From positions 413,609,081 through 413,673,080 of the forward strand of contig NC_058518.1 of the NCBI RefSeq assembly GCF_904849725.1: a stretch of 64,000 nucleotides of DNA, read 5' to 3'. Origin of the DNA: Hordeum vulgare subsp. vulgare (taxonomy: Eukaryota > Streptophyta > Magnoliopsida > Poales > Poaceae). The notes under the pieces are model-generated. The model saw only the letters and a list, made by a program, of their open reading frames with translations, was not told where the DNA came from and made no database searches. Positions 10,087 to 20,010 of the stretch are shown in pieces; position 1 is the first letter of the stretch, and each line of letters opens with the position of its first letter. Made by a program: the position numbers and the translations under genes.

Positions 10087-13000
10087 CACACCCGCAGTGG
10101 GAACTCCACGTGGTTGGACATTCAAACTGGACCGAAAATCATCAAATAGGATGGTAGGGAGGCCCTTTGTGAATATATTTGCGTACTGGGAGCCGGACGG
10201 GAGATGGAGAACTCGAGCCTCGCCCAGAGCAATGCGGTCTCGTACAAAGTGCAGGTTAATCTCAACGTGCTTCGTGCGCTGATGATGCACGGGGTTAGAG
10301 GATAGGTACGTGGCACTGATGTTATCGCAATAGACAAGCGTGGTGCGGGTTGGTGGGCGATGAATCTCATGGAGGAGTTGGCACAACCAGGTTGTCTCAG
10401 CAACACAGTTTGCGACGACACGGTATTCGTCTTCCGCGTTGGAACGGGAGACCATGGACTGGCGCTTGGACGACCAGGAGATCAAGTTGGAGCCAAGAAA
10501 AACGCAGTAACCAGACATAGATTTCCTGGTGTCTGGACACCCTGCCCAATCGGCGTATGAGTAGGCGATGAGATCATGACACCAAGAGGGGTAGAAGCAT
10601 AGGCCGAAGTGCGAGGTGCCCTTAAGATAGCGAAGTATACGCTTAACGAACTGGAGATGAGCTATTCGTGGGGCATGCATGAAGAGGCAAGCCTGCTGGA
10701 CGGCATAGGAGATCTTAGGTCGTGTAAGAGTGAGATATTGGAGGGCACCAGCAAGACTCCTGTAGTGAGTTGGATTGGCGAGTGGGTCGCCATACACAGC
10801 AGAAAGTTTGGATTTGGTGTCAACTGGTGTAGAGATGGGTTTGCAGTTGAGCATGTTAGCGCGTTCCAGAATCTCAAAGACGTACTGCTGCTGAGAGAGG
10901 AACAAGCCGGATGAGGTGCGAGTGACATTGACGCCAAGGAAATGATGGAGATCACCGAGGTCGGACATGGCAAACTCTGTCTTCAAAGAGGATGTTATGG
11001 AGTGGAGAAGGGTAGCGGTGTTGGCTGTAAGAATGATGTCGTCTACATATAGTAGTAAGTAGGCGATTGATGAACCATGACGGTAGATGAAGAGAGAGGT
11101 GTCACACTTGGAATAAACAAAAACCAATGAGAGACTATAGGACTGGAAATGCAAAAACCACGTCCGAGGGGCTTGTTCAAACCATAGAGTGATTTCTTGA
11201 GGAGGCACACATGGGAAGGATGGGAAGTATCGAGAAAACCAGCCGGTTGAGCGTAGTAAACGGTCTCACCAAGGTCACCTTGGAGGAATGCATTCTTGAC
11301 GTCCAGCTGTTGAATGGGCCAAGAGTGGGCGGTGGCTATTCTCAAGACGACACGAACGGTGGCCGGTTTGACAACCGTACTGAAAGTTTTGACGTAGTCA
11401 ACTCCCTCCTTTTGCGTGAAGCCACTAAGGACCCGCCTTGCCTTGTATCGAGCCAGCGTACCATCGGGGTTCAACTTGTGCCTGAAGATCCAATTCCCAG
11501 TGACCACGTTGACACCTGCGGGACGAGGTACCAAACTCCAAGTGTCGTTCTTAATCAAAGCATTATATTCGTCAAGCATAGCATTGTACTAATGGTGATC
11601 AGTGAGTGCAGATTTGTAAATTGTAGGGAGAGGGGAGATGGCGGTGGAGGCAGTGAGGGAAAAGAGGCGCTTTGGTTGCGCAAAGCCTCGGTTGGCCCGG
11701 GTCTTCATCGCATGCGAGTTCACTGGTGCGGGAATAGGGATGGTGGCACGACATGGAGGCGACGGAGTGGAAGGCGGGATCTGCGAGGTAGATTCGGTGG
11801 GCCGAGGGGCAGAGTCGGGCGGGGAAGGGGAGGTGGACGCGGGAGCAGCGGGCGATCCAAGAGATTCGCTGGGACCGAGGAGGATGGGTGGCTGATGGGT
11901 GCCGAGTCCTGCGGTAGTGGATGGTGGGGCTGTGGTTGTAGAGCTGGCGGGAGACCAGGTAGGTGCAGGTGTGGGGCTGGTGGGCACAGAGGCGGGAGGA
12001 GCTGAGTAGGTGTGGCGGCGATCCCGGAGTGGATTGCATAGACAGGGCGGTAGGTGCGGGGATCTGGTGCGGGTGGAGTGGGTGTAGACGACGTTGTTAG
12101 AGGGGAATATGGAAAAATTGTTTCATTGAAAATGACATGTCTGGACACAATGACTTTGCGGGTCTCAAGATCAAAGCACCGATAGCCTTTGTGTTCTAGG
12201 GGATAACCGATGAAGACGCAACATGTGGAGCGCGGGGCTAACTTGTGAGGCGCGGTGACATATAGGTTAGGGAAGCACAAGCAACCAAATACGCGGAGGT
12301 GGTCGTAGCATGGATGGACGCCGGTGAGAAGAAAGTATGGGGTGTGGGGGATGTTTGGGTGGATGGCCGCCTGTTAAGGAGGAGTGTGGCCGTGTGTGGA
12401 GCCTCTACCAAAACGGGGGAGGTAGATGAGCATGAAGAAGGAGTGTGTGAACCACATCGTTGGTGGTGCAGATCATTTGTTCGGCCTTGCCATTTTGGGG
12501 GGAGGTGTGTGGGCAGGATAGGCCGTAGGTGATGCCATTGTTGGAGAAAAAGGTGCGAAGGGACGTGTTAATGAATTCGCCGCCATTGTCACATTGCAGG
12601 GTTTTAATGAGAGTGTGAAATTGGTGGTAGACGTAAGTGAAGAACCGTTGGAGAGTGGGGGAGGTGTCGGATTTGATGCGCAGCGGAAAAGACCATGAAT
12701 AGTGGGGGAAATCGTCAAAAATGATAAGATAGTACTTTTAGCCTGAAAAACTTATAACCGGAGTTGTCCATAGATCACAATGAATGAGATCAAAGGGAGC
12801 AGTAGTACAATTATTGGATGAAGAAAAAGATAAACGGGGTTGTCGCCCTAACTGGCAAGCGGTATAGGGTGTGGTTGACACTTTATTACAATCGGGAAGA
12901 AATTGCTTGGAAATAGAAGCTAGTGAGGCCTTGCCGGGATGGCCAAGTCGGTGATGCCACAAATCGTCGGTAGTGGTGTGTAGAGCCGAAGCACCGACGG

Positions 13001-13625
13001 AGGTGGTGCCGTAGAAGGGATATAGCGGTCCTGGGCTACTGGACGTCATGATGAGATTCCTGGTGGGAAGATCCTTCACAAAGAAACCAGAGGGGTTAGA
13101 TTCGACGGCAACGTGATTATCACAGGAGAGTTAACGAACATCAATAGGATCTTTGACAATATTACGGCAAACGTAAACCTCATTAAGGGAGAGATTGTTG
13201 GGTGGAAGGGTGCTAGAGCCTGTGCCAATGATAGGAAGACGATCACCGTTGCCAACGATAATACTGGAAGAAAAATTCTTTGGGAAAGGACGAAATGAAG
13301 TGAGGTTTCCAGGGTTGCCAGTGACGTGAGTGGTGGCCCCAGAGTCGAGGATCCAGCCAGCGCCAAGGTTGGGTACGCCCTGCTGGCTGGGTCCTTGATG
13401 GAACATGGCCGCCTGATCCCATGAAGGAGGACCGTACTCGTAAGGTGCCAGTGCTGGAGTAGGCGGGAACTCGGCGGACGGGCCCGAGAGCATCAACGGG
13501 TACGCTTGGGACTGGATGCCGGGGCGTGGACCCAAGACGCCAGCGGTGTTGGGAGGGACCCAAGTGGGACATGGGGCTGGGAGCGCCATGCCGTACGGTG
13601 CAAAGTAGCCTGTCCAAGGGATAGT
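10081..13625 (-). pseudogene. pol: Pol of the small Copia element: protease, integrase, RT, RNase H
   Basis: Protease: LDSGATTHVTG at about 13340. Integrase: zinc-finger start LWHHRLGHPG near 12955, then the D,D(35)E core with CDNGGEF near 12590. Reverse transcriptase: VTGNWIFRHKLNPDG near 11480, SLYGL near 11180 and YVDDIILTA near 11040. RNase H: ADWAGCPDTRKS near 10530 and the C-terminal IFTKGLP. Breaks seen: stops near 13129 and 12734, a one-base loss with a stop near 12410, a frame change between about 11990 and 11800, and a one-base loss near 11180. The order INT before RT is diagnostic of Copia. Confidence 0.9.
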
Positions 13626-14630
13626 TTGCTATGGATGACCGTGACCGCCAGAGTCAGAGCGCCCACGACCGCGATTACCGCCGCCGCGACCGTGGCCATG
13701 ACCGCGATCAGCACCGCCATTACCACGGAAACCGCCGTTGCCGCCGGGGACGCCAGGTCCACCATTGCCGCCGTTGCCGCGATCACCGCGGTCAGGAGCG
13801 GAGCCAGGGCTGCCAGAGACGGTGAGAGCAGCCGATCCAGCCTCAGCCGCCCGGAGATTGATGTTGTATTCCGCGAGGTCGAGCCTGGAGCGAGTGGCGG
13901 CGAAGGAGGGCAGGGGGACTGCATCACCGAGGAGGGTGCGGATGGTGTCGAGGCGGGCGTCGAGCCGATGCAGGAGCTGCATCGTCAGATCGTGGTCGGA
14001 GACGGGGTGGCCCGTGTCGGCGAGGCCGTCGGCGAGGGCCTTGAGACGCCGGGCGTAGTCGGATCCAAAAAGGTCACCCTGCTTGAGGGTGCGGAACTGG
14101 TGCGTCAGATGGAGGTACTGGGCGCCTTGGTTGGCCTGGAAGTAGTCCCAGACACGAGTCCAGGCAGTGTAGGCGTCGACAGCGCCTCCCATGATGAGAT
14201 CGAGGAGAGGGTCGGCCAGGGTGAAAAGGATCCAGAGCACGAGCCGCTGATCGACGGCGAGCCAAGTGGCGTCAGGGTTCGCCGGAGGTGGATGAAGGAC
14301 GTGGTCCTGAACGTGGTGCTGGCGGAGAACGCATGTGAAGAAGGTGCGCCACTTGATGTAGTTGTTCAGGGCCGGAACAAGTTTGAAGGTGATGTGGTTG
14401 GAGATATGGTCCTGATGGAAATTGAGAAGAGATTGGTAGGCAGGGATGGTGGTGGGAGGTGGTGTGTCCATGGTGGAGAAGGCAGACGAGGCGCTAGAGG
14501 TAGCAGGAAGCGCGCCAGAGGGAGTAGGAGGCGCGATGGGGAGGATCGGAGAGGAGCCGGAGGCGATGGCCGCGGCGGCCGTGGCGTCGGCGACGGCGGC
14601 GGCAGAAGGGAGATCGCCATGGAGATCCAT
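13626..14630 (-). pseudogene. gag: Gag of the small Copia element
   Basis: The frame starts at the ATG immediately after the primer site (14630-14628). An upstream extension into the LTR is open but unlikely to be used. The protein has an Ala/Pro-rich N-terminus and then a Copia gag core (UBN2/Retrotran_gag type) with aromatic and leucine positions typical of capsid. It ends in a long Gly/Arg/Asn-rich tail. No CCHC zinc knuckle is seen; the Gly/Arg tail may bind RNA instead. A TAG at 13626-13628 separates it from the protease in the same frame. Since Copia elements normally make one Gag-Pol protein, this stop is most likely a mutation. Confidence 0.85.
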
Positions 14631-14644
14631 GGTATCTGATACCA
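14631..14644 (-). other. Primer-binding site, tRNA-iMet type
   Basis: The sequence TGGTATCAGATACC directly follows the 5' LTR on the minus strand. Its first ten bases match the usual Copia primer site complementary to initiator methionine tRNA. It overlaps the bases just ahead of the gag ATG at 14630. Confidence 0.9.
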
Positions 14645-14829
14645 AGTTAGAGTGATTGTGTTTGTATTGCCACTCGCTCCATAAGCAAGTGTACATGGTA
14701 CATATAGGGGAGCTCTCCCGTCACAATAGGCACGCAGGCCAGGTACGTAGGAGGCTTCTTGAGATCCTAAAGACTAGGACATGGTGGTTACAATAGATTA
14801 CATGCATATACATATGTGGTGCGTTAACA
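14645..14829 (-). repeat. 5' LTR of the small Copia element
   Basis: 185 bp. On the minus strand it starts TGTTAACGCACC and ends CACTCTAACT, immediately followed by the primer site. It carries a 4-bp GCTC insertion relative to the other LTR. The end is AACT rather than the expected AACA, and both copies agree. Confidence 0.92.
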
Positions 14830-14834
14830 AATGG

Positions 14835-15589
14835 GGTAAAAAAATATGACACTTCCTGCTTGCAGGCAATGCCCGCTATGGCTCCCATAGGTGGCTTTAC
14901 CACAGTCATCAAGCCTTCAAATTCTGAAGATAACAAGCAGCTCAAATCCAAAAAAAAAAAACTAATTTAAGTATGCCATGACTATTATTTTTTTGGTATC
15001 TTTGTTTCAACTTTGCATTGGCACCATGTCCACGTGGATAATGTTTATATATTCCTTTGATTTTCACCCTAGAAAATAAACATTCTGAAAACTTCATAGG
15101 ATATTTAATTTCATTTTTTCTATACAATAGACTAAATAGCCTACGCCATTACATTCTATGTGGAGAAGTATCCAGCCAGTATATTGCCATTGATTTATGT
15201 CATCCTAAAGTTTGAATTCAAAATTTTATACCCGCAAACTCTGATATGGTTTGATTAAGACGTGCGTTGCATGTACACATTTACTAGTTCATATAAAGAG
15301 CGTTTCCTGTGCAATACGGCAATTGCCGATGCGATAACTTTTGCTAGAGTTGCACTTAATCAGAAGCCATTTGCTATCTGGCGTGATGTACGACTGGCTC
15401 ATTCCGTATACTCTTCGGTACCTGATAAGCTAACTGATGTGGCAAGCAAATTTTGAAAGGCATCGCATTTATTTTCTTGGGTTGAAGTTCTTGCCACATA
15501 GCAACAAAACAGGCACTCCTTTTCAAATTGTATTGTTTCTGCAAAGGAAAATGCTTGCCATCCTCCGGCGGATCTTAACGGACGCGTCT
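14835..15589. other. Possible low-copy region with exon-like scraps
   Basis: I recognise no transposon signature here. A stretch at 14862-14945 reads open on the plus strand after a CTTGCAG acceptor-like site. A second open stretch lies at 15262-15456. The rest is AT-rich. With 9587-9905 this may be the DNA into which the small Copia element inserted. A decayed repeat is equally possible. Confidence 0.3.
15262..15456 (+). CDS. Short open frame, possible terminal exon fragment, function unknown
   Basis: A 64-codon frame ends at a TGA at 15454-15456. The last 45 residues or so (from NTAIADAITFARVALNQ to KLTDVASKF) have a protein-like amino-acid mix and balanced codon use, unlike most chance frames nearby. 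The first part is probably not coding. I do not recognise a family, and there is no neighbouring exon that I can join with confidence. A chance frame cannot be excluded. Confidence 0.22.
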   Translation: MRCMYTFTSSYKERFLCNTAIADAITFARVALNQKPFAIWRDVRLAHSVYSSVPDKLTDVASKF

Positions 15590-15639
15590 GTCACCCTTTT
15601 TACCTGACACGCGTCAAAATAAGGTCATCCACACCATGT

Positions 15640-15945
15640 TTTGTCGAACATGTTTATGCAACAGAAGCTATGTTTCGGAAACATATGCGATGTTGCGATG
15701 GTCCACGACATATTTATATTTTCCAACAAAACATCTTTTGAATATTATTTCTGCAACAAGATCTGAATTGGAAAAAATGCCACAAAATCTCAGTTGCAAT
15801 TTTTTGCTACAAAACATCTGTTGCAAACATTTCAGCAACAAGACGTATGTTTTAGAAATAATTCTGCAACAAGACGTGTGTTGCAGAAATAATTTTATAA
15901 CAATGTCTATGTTACAATAATGGAGGCGTGTCCGATTGTTCGATG
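15640..15945. repeat. Dispersed TGCAACA/TGTTGCA motif region
   Basis: Short units of the form TGCAACAAGACGT and TGTTGCAGAAATAAT recur several times on both strands (for example 15749-15762, 15818-15826, 15834-15850, 15864-15890). The pattern is common near Triticeae DNA transposons, possibly MITE-like or Mutator-like, but I could not find matching terminal repeats. Confidence 0.4.
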
Positions 15946-16089
15946 CCACAGATCTAATGGTTTGTGACCCGGCCGGTTCTTTTAAAAGATCAGCAGGAGG
16001 ACGCGTAGCACTCCCCTTCTGCAAACGCCCTATTCAGCGGGCCAGGATAGTTTGCCCGTAGAAACGAGCTTCTACTTAATTAGATATTT

Positions 16090-16720
16090 GTATATACACA
16101 CCGAACGCGTCTGAAGCATCCGCGTCGTGCGATGCCTACCAGGCGACCACGCACAGCGCGCACAGACCCACGTACGTACGTTCCCCGATCGTCTCGCCCC
16201 ACTCAGCCCCGCAAGTTTTCCCGGCAGCGTACGTGACGCCCTGGCCCATCGGTGGCCGCACAAGGTGGCACGGCACGACGCCGACCGACGACCGCGAGGC
16301 GGGCGCATCGCGCCGCGACACGTATGCGCGCACCCGCCGGACGTACGCGACCGCGACGTGCACCGGCGGCCACGCGGCGTGGCGGCCGAGGTTGCCTTCC
16401 TAGTACCGATGGACCGGACGGTGGCCGCCCAGGAGACGGCCGGTCAGCGCGGCTCGGACGCGATGCGACGTGGGTCGCGCGGCTGATCGAGCCCCCGCCC
16501 TGGAAACGCGTGCACCCTTTTGCCTCGGGCTGTGGTTCGTCGGCCATGCGGGCGTAGTGCATGCACGTATGTATCGGTCGACGGTCGATGCCTGTGCAGC
16601 TCGGGATCGTCCACATCCCATGTTCCGTTTGTGCTTCCGGCATGTTCGGTCCCTTTCGTCCACGCTCACGAAGCCACGCCACATGGGAGCAATGGTCGGT
16701 CCTCGTGGCATGAGATAGCA
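16090..16720. other. CpG-rich, GC-rich stretch
   Basis: The segment is markedly rich in CG dinucleotides compared with its flanks, where methylated repeats have lost most of them. It contains several CGTACG and ACGTAC words. Overlapping open frames on both strands are what GC-rich DNA produces by chance, and I see no domain. It could be an unmethylated island, such as a promoter or first exon of a lost or nearby gene. Confidence 0.35.
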
Positions 16721-16889
16721 CCATCGATCATGTGTTTTGGCAACCAGATCAAAGAGAAGGCGTGCAGAGAGTTGATTTGCATGCGAAAAACGTTATGGCC
16801 TTTGATCATGTGTTTAGGAGGGAAAGAAATGCAAGTGTCTTTAACAATGCTTACATGCCGCTTCTCATATGGCGTGTTTGGTTCCTTTA

Positions 16890-17305
16890 GGGTGTGTTTG
16901 GTTGGAGGGATAGGCTAGGGTGGTTGTGGGTATCGCCAACCAGGTGGCTGGGATAGCCTTTTTTTTGTTTGGTTGTAAGGGTAGGTTATTCTTTTTTTTT
17001 TTGGTTGTAAGGGTAAGGTTATTCCTTTTTTTGTTTGGTTGGGAGGATGGATCCTACCGCGCCGGCCTCCTCTCGCGCCGGCCGCCTCCCGCGCCCTGCC
17101 GCGTCGGCCGCGCCGGCCGGCCGCCCCAGAGTGGTTGTCACCGCCCGCCCATTTTTGACGGTTGGCCACATCCCTTTTTTTGAAGAATATTTCCAGCATC
17201 TGATTGACTCTATTCCTCCTCGCCCCAGATCCAAACGCATGGCAACCACAGAAAAAAGTGGTTATCCCTGTCCCTGGGAGGATATCCCTGCAACCAAACA
17301 CACCC
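16890..17305. mobile_element. Tourist/PIF-Harbinger-like MITE, 416 bp
   Basis: The left end GGGTGTGTTTGGTTG and the right end CAACCAAACACACCC are perfect 15-base inverted repeats. They are flanked by the 3-bp target duplication TTA (16887-16889 and 17306-17308), the usual target of PIF/Harbinger elements. Partial complementarity continues inward (GGGATA). The core has T-rich runs and a very GC-rich block at 17055-17125 and does not encode a transposase. It is non-autonomous. Confidence 0.85.
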
Positions 17306-17308
17306 TTA

Positions 17309-17608
17309 GTCTAGAGTAGTTGCATTGCATAGCCTTTTCACTTCAGCTTGATTGAACAAAAACAGCTTCAAACGCACCATCTGCAAGTTGTTTGGTTGCT
17401 TGCATGCCCTTTTGGCTGCATGGGCTGAACCACACCGCCTCGTGTTTGGTTCTCCTCATGTTAGTGGACAGAACCAAGGCATGGTGTTTGGTTGTATGCA
17501 ACGCGTGGTGTGTGATAACCTCTTGGGCTAGCTGATGAAGTTAGATTGACAGATGCAAATAAGAGTGATAGCATTGTGCCGCATTGGTGCGGGAGTGGGC
17601 GCTGATGG
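17309..17608. other. No recognised gene; short repeat words only
   Basis: About 300 bases between the MITE and the Gypsy LTR remnant. The words GTGTTTGGTT and TTGTTTGGTTG recur (17389, 17442, 17487), resembling the MITE end and hinting at another, decayed element. No matching pair of ends was found. Confidence 0.3.
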
Positions 17609-17662
17609 ATCTATCAATCTATCCTTACTTTTATTTGATTCTATCAATCTATCCTTACTTTA
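17609..17662 (+). repeat. Tandem duplication of about 30 bp
   Basis: CTATCAATCTATCCTTACTT occurs at 17611 and again at 17641, exactly 30 bases apart, just before the recognisable Gypsy LTR sequence. Confidence 0.8.
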
Positions 17663-17860
17663 CCCATGAGAGATTCACAACCGCTCTACGCGTTGGGTTG
17701 CGAGGATTTGCTATTTGTGTGTTGGTACTGCTTACATAGTCTTGTGGATCTTCCTATTGGATTGAAACCTTGGTTTATTAACTGAGGGAAATACTTGTCA
17801 TTGATGTGCTACATCACCCTTTAAGCTTGGAGGGAGAACCAACGCAACTGCGAGGATCCA
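17640..17860 (+). repeat. 5' LTR remnant (3' end only)
   Basis: It shares the conserved LTR-end sequence GGATTGAAACCTTGG ... AACTGAGGGAAATACTT with the other Gypsy LTRs in the window, and is followed by the primer-binding region. The upstream part of the LTR is missing. The left edge is approximate. Confidence 0.65.
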
Positions 17861-17867
17861 TGATTTC

Positions 17868-17886
17868 TGACGCCGTTGTTGGGGAA
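17868..17886 (+). other. Primer-binding site region
   Basis: TGACGCCGTTGTTGGGGAA differs in only a few positions from the common Gypsy primer region TGGCGCCGTTGCCGGGGA. It lies a few bases after the LTR end. Confidence 0.65.
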
Positions 17887-18056
17887 GATTAAGTCAAGAT
17901 CTATCAGGTTTCTACATGCAAATCTCATCTCCTTACAATTACATTATTTGTCATTTGCCTCTCGTTTTCCTCTCGTCCACTTCATAAAAATTTGCCTCTT
18001 TATTTGCCATATTTTCCTTGTCGTGTTCTTGCCGGATCTTTTGTTTACTTATAGCT

Positions 18057-18857
18057 ATGGCAAACTCCTCCCTCACTATGGGCACCCATGAGATTGAAGT
18101 TTTCAATTTTAAGGAAAGGGAAGGAGAAAGTTTGAAATATGCTTGGTATAGAAATTGGAATGCTTATGATAGATCTATCCACAAGCAATCTAATGTCGTT
18201 CTTCTTTGAAACTTTTATGTGGGGAGTAGTACTTGGTATAGATTTGTTCTTGATACTATCAGCGGGGGAAATTTCTTAAGTTGTCCAACCTCCCATGCTC
18301 TCAACGCAATGGGAAATCTATTGGGGTCTCCATCTATCATTATAAATGAAACGTTTTTAACGCTTGATCATGTTATGCAAAGAATAGATGTTATTGAAAA
18401 GAAATTTCTTACCAAAGAACATGTTGAAAATTGGATAAAAAAGTGCAAGATCTTGTTAAGCATACTTGCTCAAGGATGGAAGACGTTATTAAGATGCTAA
18501 AAGAGAAAAAAAAAACTCATAACCAATGAAAGGGTAGTAGAGAATCCCGCTTGAATTGATAAATTAGAGGAAATATTCAGTAACTTGACTACAGCCTTTT
18601 CTTCCATTGAAAATATTGAAAAAACTCCTCTTGGCAAGAAAACTACCCAAATTCCCAAGAACAAGGGCCCTTCTTCTAGCAACAACGTAGATCTTAAGAT
18701 GTTTAGGGCTCGCTTCAACTTGAATGAACCTCCTCATATGAATGAATTCTTTAACTTTATCCCTAGGAGTGTGATTTTTGATAATATGCATCTCAAATAT
18801 CTAAGAAATCAGGGATGTGTGATTGAGGAGTTGGAAACTAAAGATGACAATACATAA
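18057..18857 (+). pseudogene. gag: Gag-like protein of the Gypsy element, with in-frame stops
   Basis: One frame runs from the ATG at 18057 to the stop at 18855-18857, about 266 codons. It is interrupted by stops at 18207-18209, 18498-18500 and near 18553. The start MANSSLTMGTHEIEVFNFKE precedes a segment with conserved Trp/Tyr positions (WYRNW, STWYRFVLDT), which fits a retrotransposon gag capsid. The C-terminal third ends in a conserved block (RFNLNEPPHMNEFFNFIPRS). Codons past each stop stay in frame, so these are point mutations, not frameshifts. There is no zinc knuckle and no pol downstream. Confidence 0.75.
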
Positions 18858-18870
18858 AACTATGCTATAT

Positions 18871-18920
18871 GCCTAGCTAGGGGCGTAAAACGATAACGCT
18901 TGTTGGGAGGCAATCCAACG
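18871..18920 (+). other. Conserved post-gag motif with stem-loop
   Basis: GCCTAGCTAGGGGCGT, then a variable spacer, then CGCTTGTTGGGAGGCAATCC. The stem TTGGG / TCCAA (18903-18918) has loop AGGCAA. Compared with 478-525, the C-to-T change in the second arm keeps pairing as G-U. It begins 13 bases after the gag stop. Confidence 0.7.
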
Positions 18921-19547
18921 GAAAAAAAATCACGTTTTTTTCTTTCATTGAGTGTTTGCAAAATTATGCTAATATTATAATTGTGTTTTTGTGTTTCATT
19001 TAGTGTTTGTACCAAGCAAGGCATTTGGGATCATGTGGGATATTAATTGCTTTAATCCTGCTGTAAAACAAAAACTTTTACGTCCAGTAAAAAAAATCCT
19101 AAAAATAACATAAACGACAAAAGTTTAATATACAAATTACCTACATAATACTAAGTTTTGAGAATTTTTGGAATTACAGAAGTATAAGTAAATTTGAAAT
19201 ATTTACAAACTGTTCTGTTTTCAACAGATTCTGTTTTCTTTGCGTTATGTGATTATTTTAATGATTCTATGATTCATATCGAGGGCATAAGCCATGATAA
19301 AGTTGGAATACAGTAGGTATAATGCAAAAAGGAAATTGGGATATGTTTTCAAGAGTACCTATAGTAAAGTTTGGTTTTTTATACTAACGGATCTCACGAA
19401 TTTTTGTTGAGTTTTGTGTGATTGAAAATTTCAAGTTTTGATTGAGATCGCGATGGATGTTAGAATAAGGAATGATAAAAGGCTAATCTCCGGGATGCAC
19501 CATGGCACCCCAGGGAAATATATAAGGAATACCAAGCAGCTAAGCTT

Positions 19548-19569
19548 GGGATACCCAGGAAGGCATCCC
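19548..19569 (+). other. Small stem-loop shared with the nested Gypsy element
   Basis: GGGATACC, loop CAGGAA, GGCATCCC forms an 8-bp stem with one A-C mismatch. The corresponding place in the element at 36460-41929 (38336-38360) has a perfect 9-bp stem. Confidence 0.6.
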
Positions 19570-19768
19570 CTCTTTCTTCTAGAAATCATCGATAATTTTA
19601 CTTGAAGCTATATTTTTATTCATCACATATCATGAGTTTTGCTTGGAGCGTCTTGTATCATCTGTGCCTTTAATTTATTTGTTGGTTAGTTTGTCATAAT
19701 AAACCTTGCTGGATACACCCATTTGATAGAGCTAAGTTATGCTATGATTCATTAGAATTGCTTTTTAT

Positions 19769-20010
19769 GCTTCACTTAAATTTTTTGAGCCATGGAATTG
19801 CTCAAGTACTTCACTTATATATTTTTGAGCATGGTGGTGCTCTTATTTTGAAAATATTTACTCGCATGCTTCACTTAAATTATTTTGAGAGTTGCTGAAA
19901 TTTTAAAGAAATCCTCTCTTGCTTCACTTATATAATTTTGAGATTTGAAAATTTTAAAGAAACTTGTGCTCTCGTGCTTCACTTATACTTGTTTGAGAGC
20001 TTGTCATTTG
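19769..20010 (+). repeat. Serial TGCTTCACTTATAT units, each with a stem-loop
   Basis: Five units start near 19769, 19808, 19868, 19921 and 19976. Most are followed by a short inverted pair: TTGAGC/GCTCAA, GAGCA/TGCTC, GAGAG/CTCTC. A homologous series lies at 38549-38735. Confidence 0.65.

Larger units (their letters stand above)
9906..14829 (-). mobile_element. Small Ty1/Copia retrotransposon with short LTRs, complete in outline, defective
   Basis: The element is bounded by 181- and 185-bp LTRs and flanked by 5-bp sequences GATGG (9901-9905) and AATGG (14830-14834), a target duplication with one change. On the minus strand the order is LTR, tRNA-iMet primer site, gag, protease, integrase, reverse transcriptase, RNase H, LTR, which defines Copia. 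I count ten substitutions and one 4-bp indel between the LTRs. At the grass rate of 1.3e-8 per site per year this is about 2 million years. At least three in-frame stops and three frameshifts break the polyprotein, so it is not autonomous now. The family name is not recognised. Confidence 0.93.

Noticed and set aside
11211..12005. 264-codon plus-strand frame
   Set aside because: Antisense to the Copia RT and linker, with a Gly/Arg-rich composition from Pro-rich codons on the real strand.
13506..14639. 377-codon open frame on the plus strand
   Set aside because: It is antisense to the Copia gag and owes its openness to the GC-rich Ala/Pro/Gly coding on the other strand.
16127..16724. Several frames of 75-173 codons on both strands in the CpG-rich stretch
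   Set aside because: High GC removes stop codons by chance. The frames overlap heavily and show no domain or consistent start.
17309..17608. A second MITE suggested by repeated TGTTTGGTT words
   Set aside because: I could not find a matching pair of inverted ends with a target duplication.
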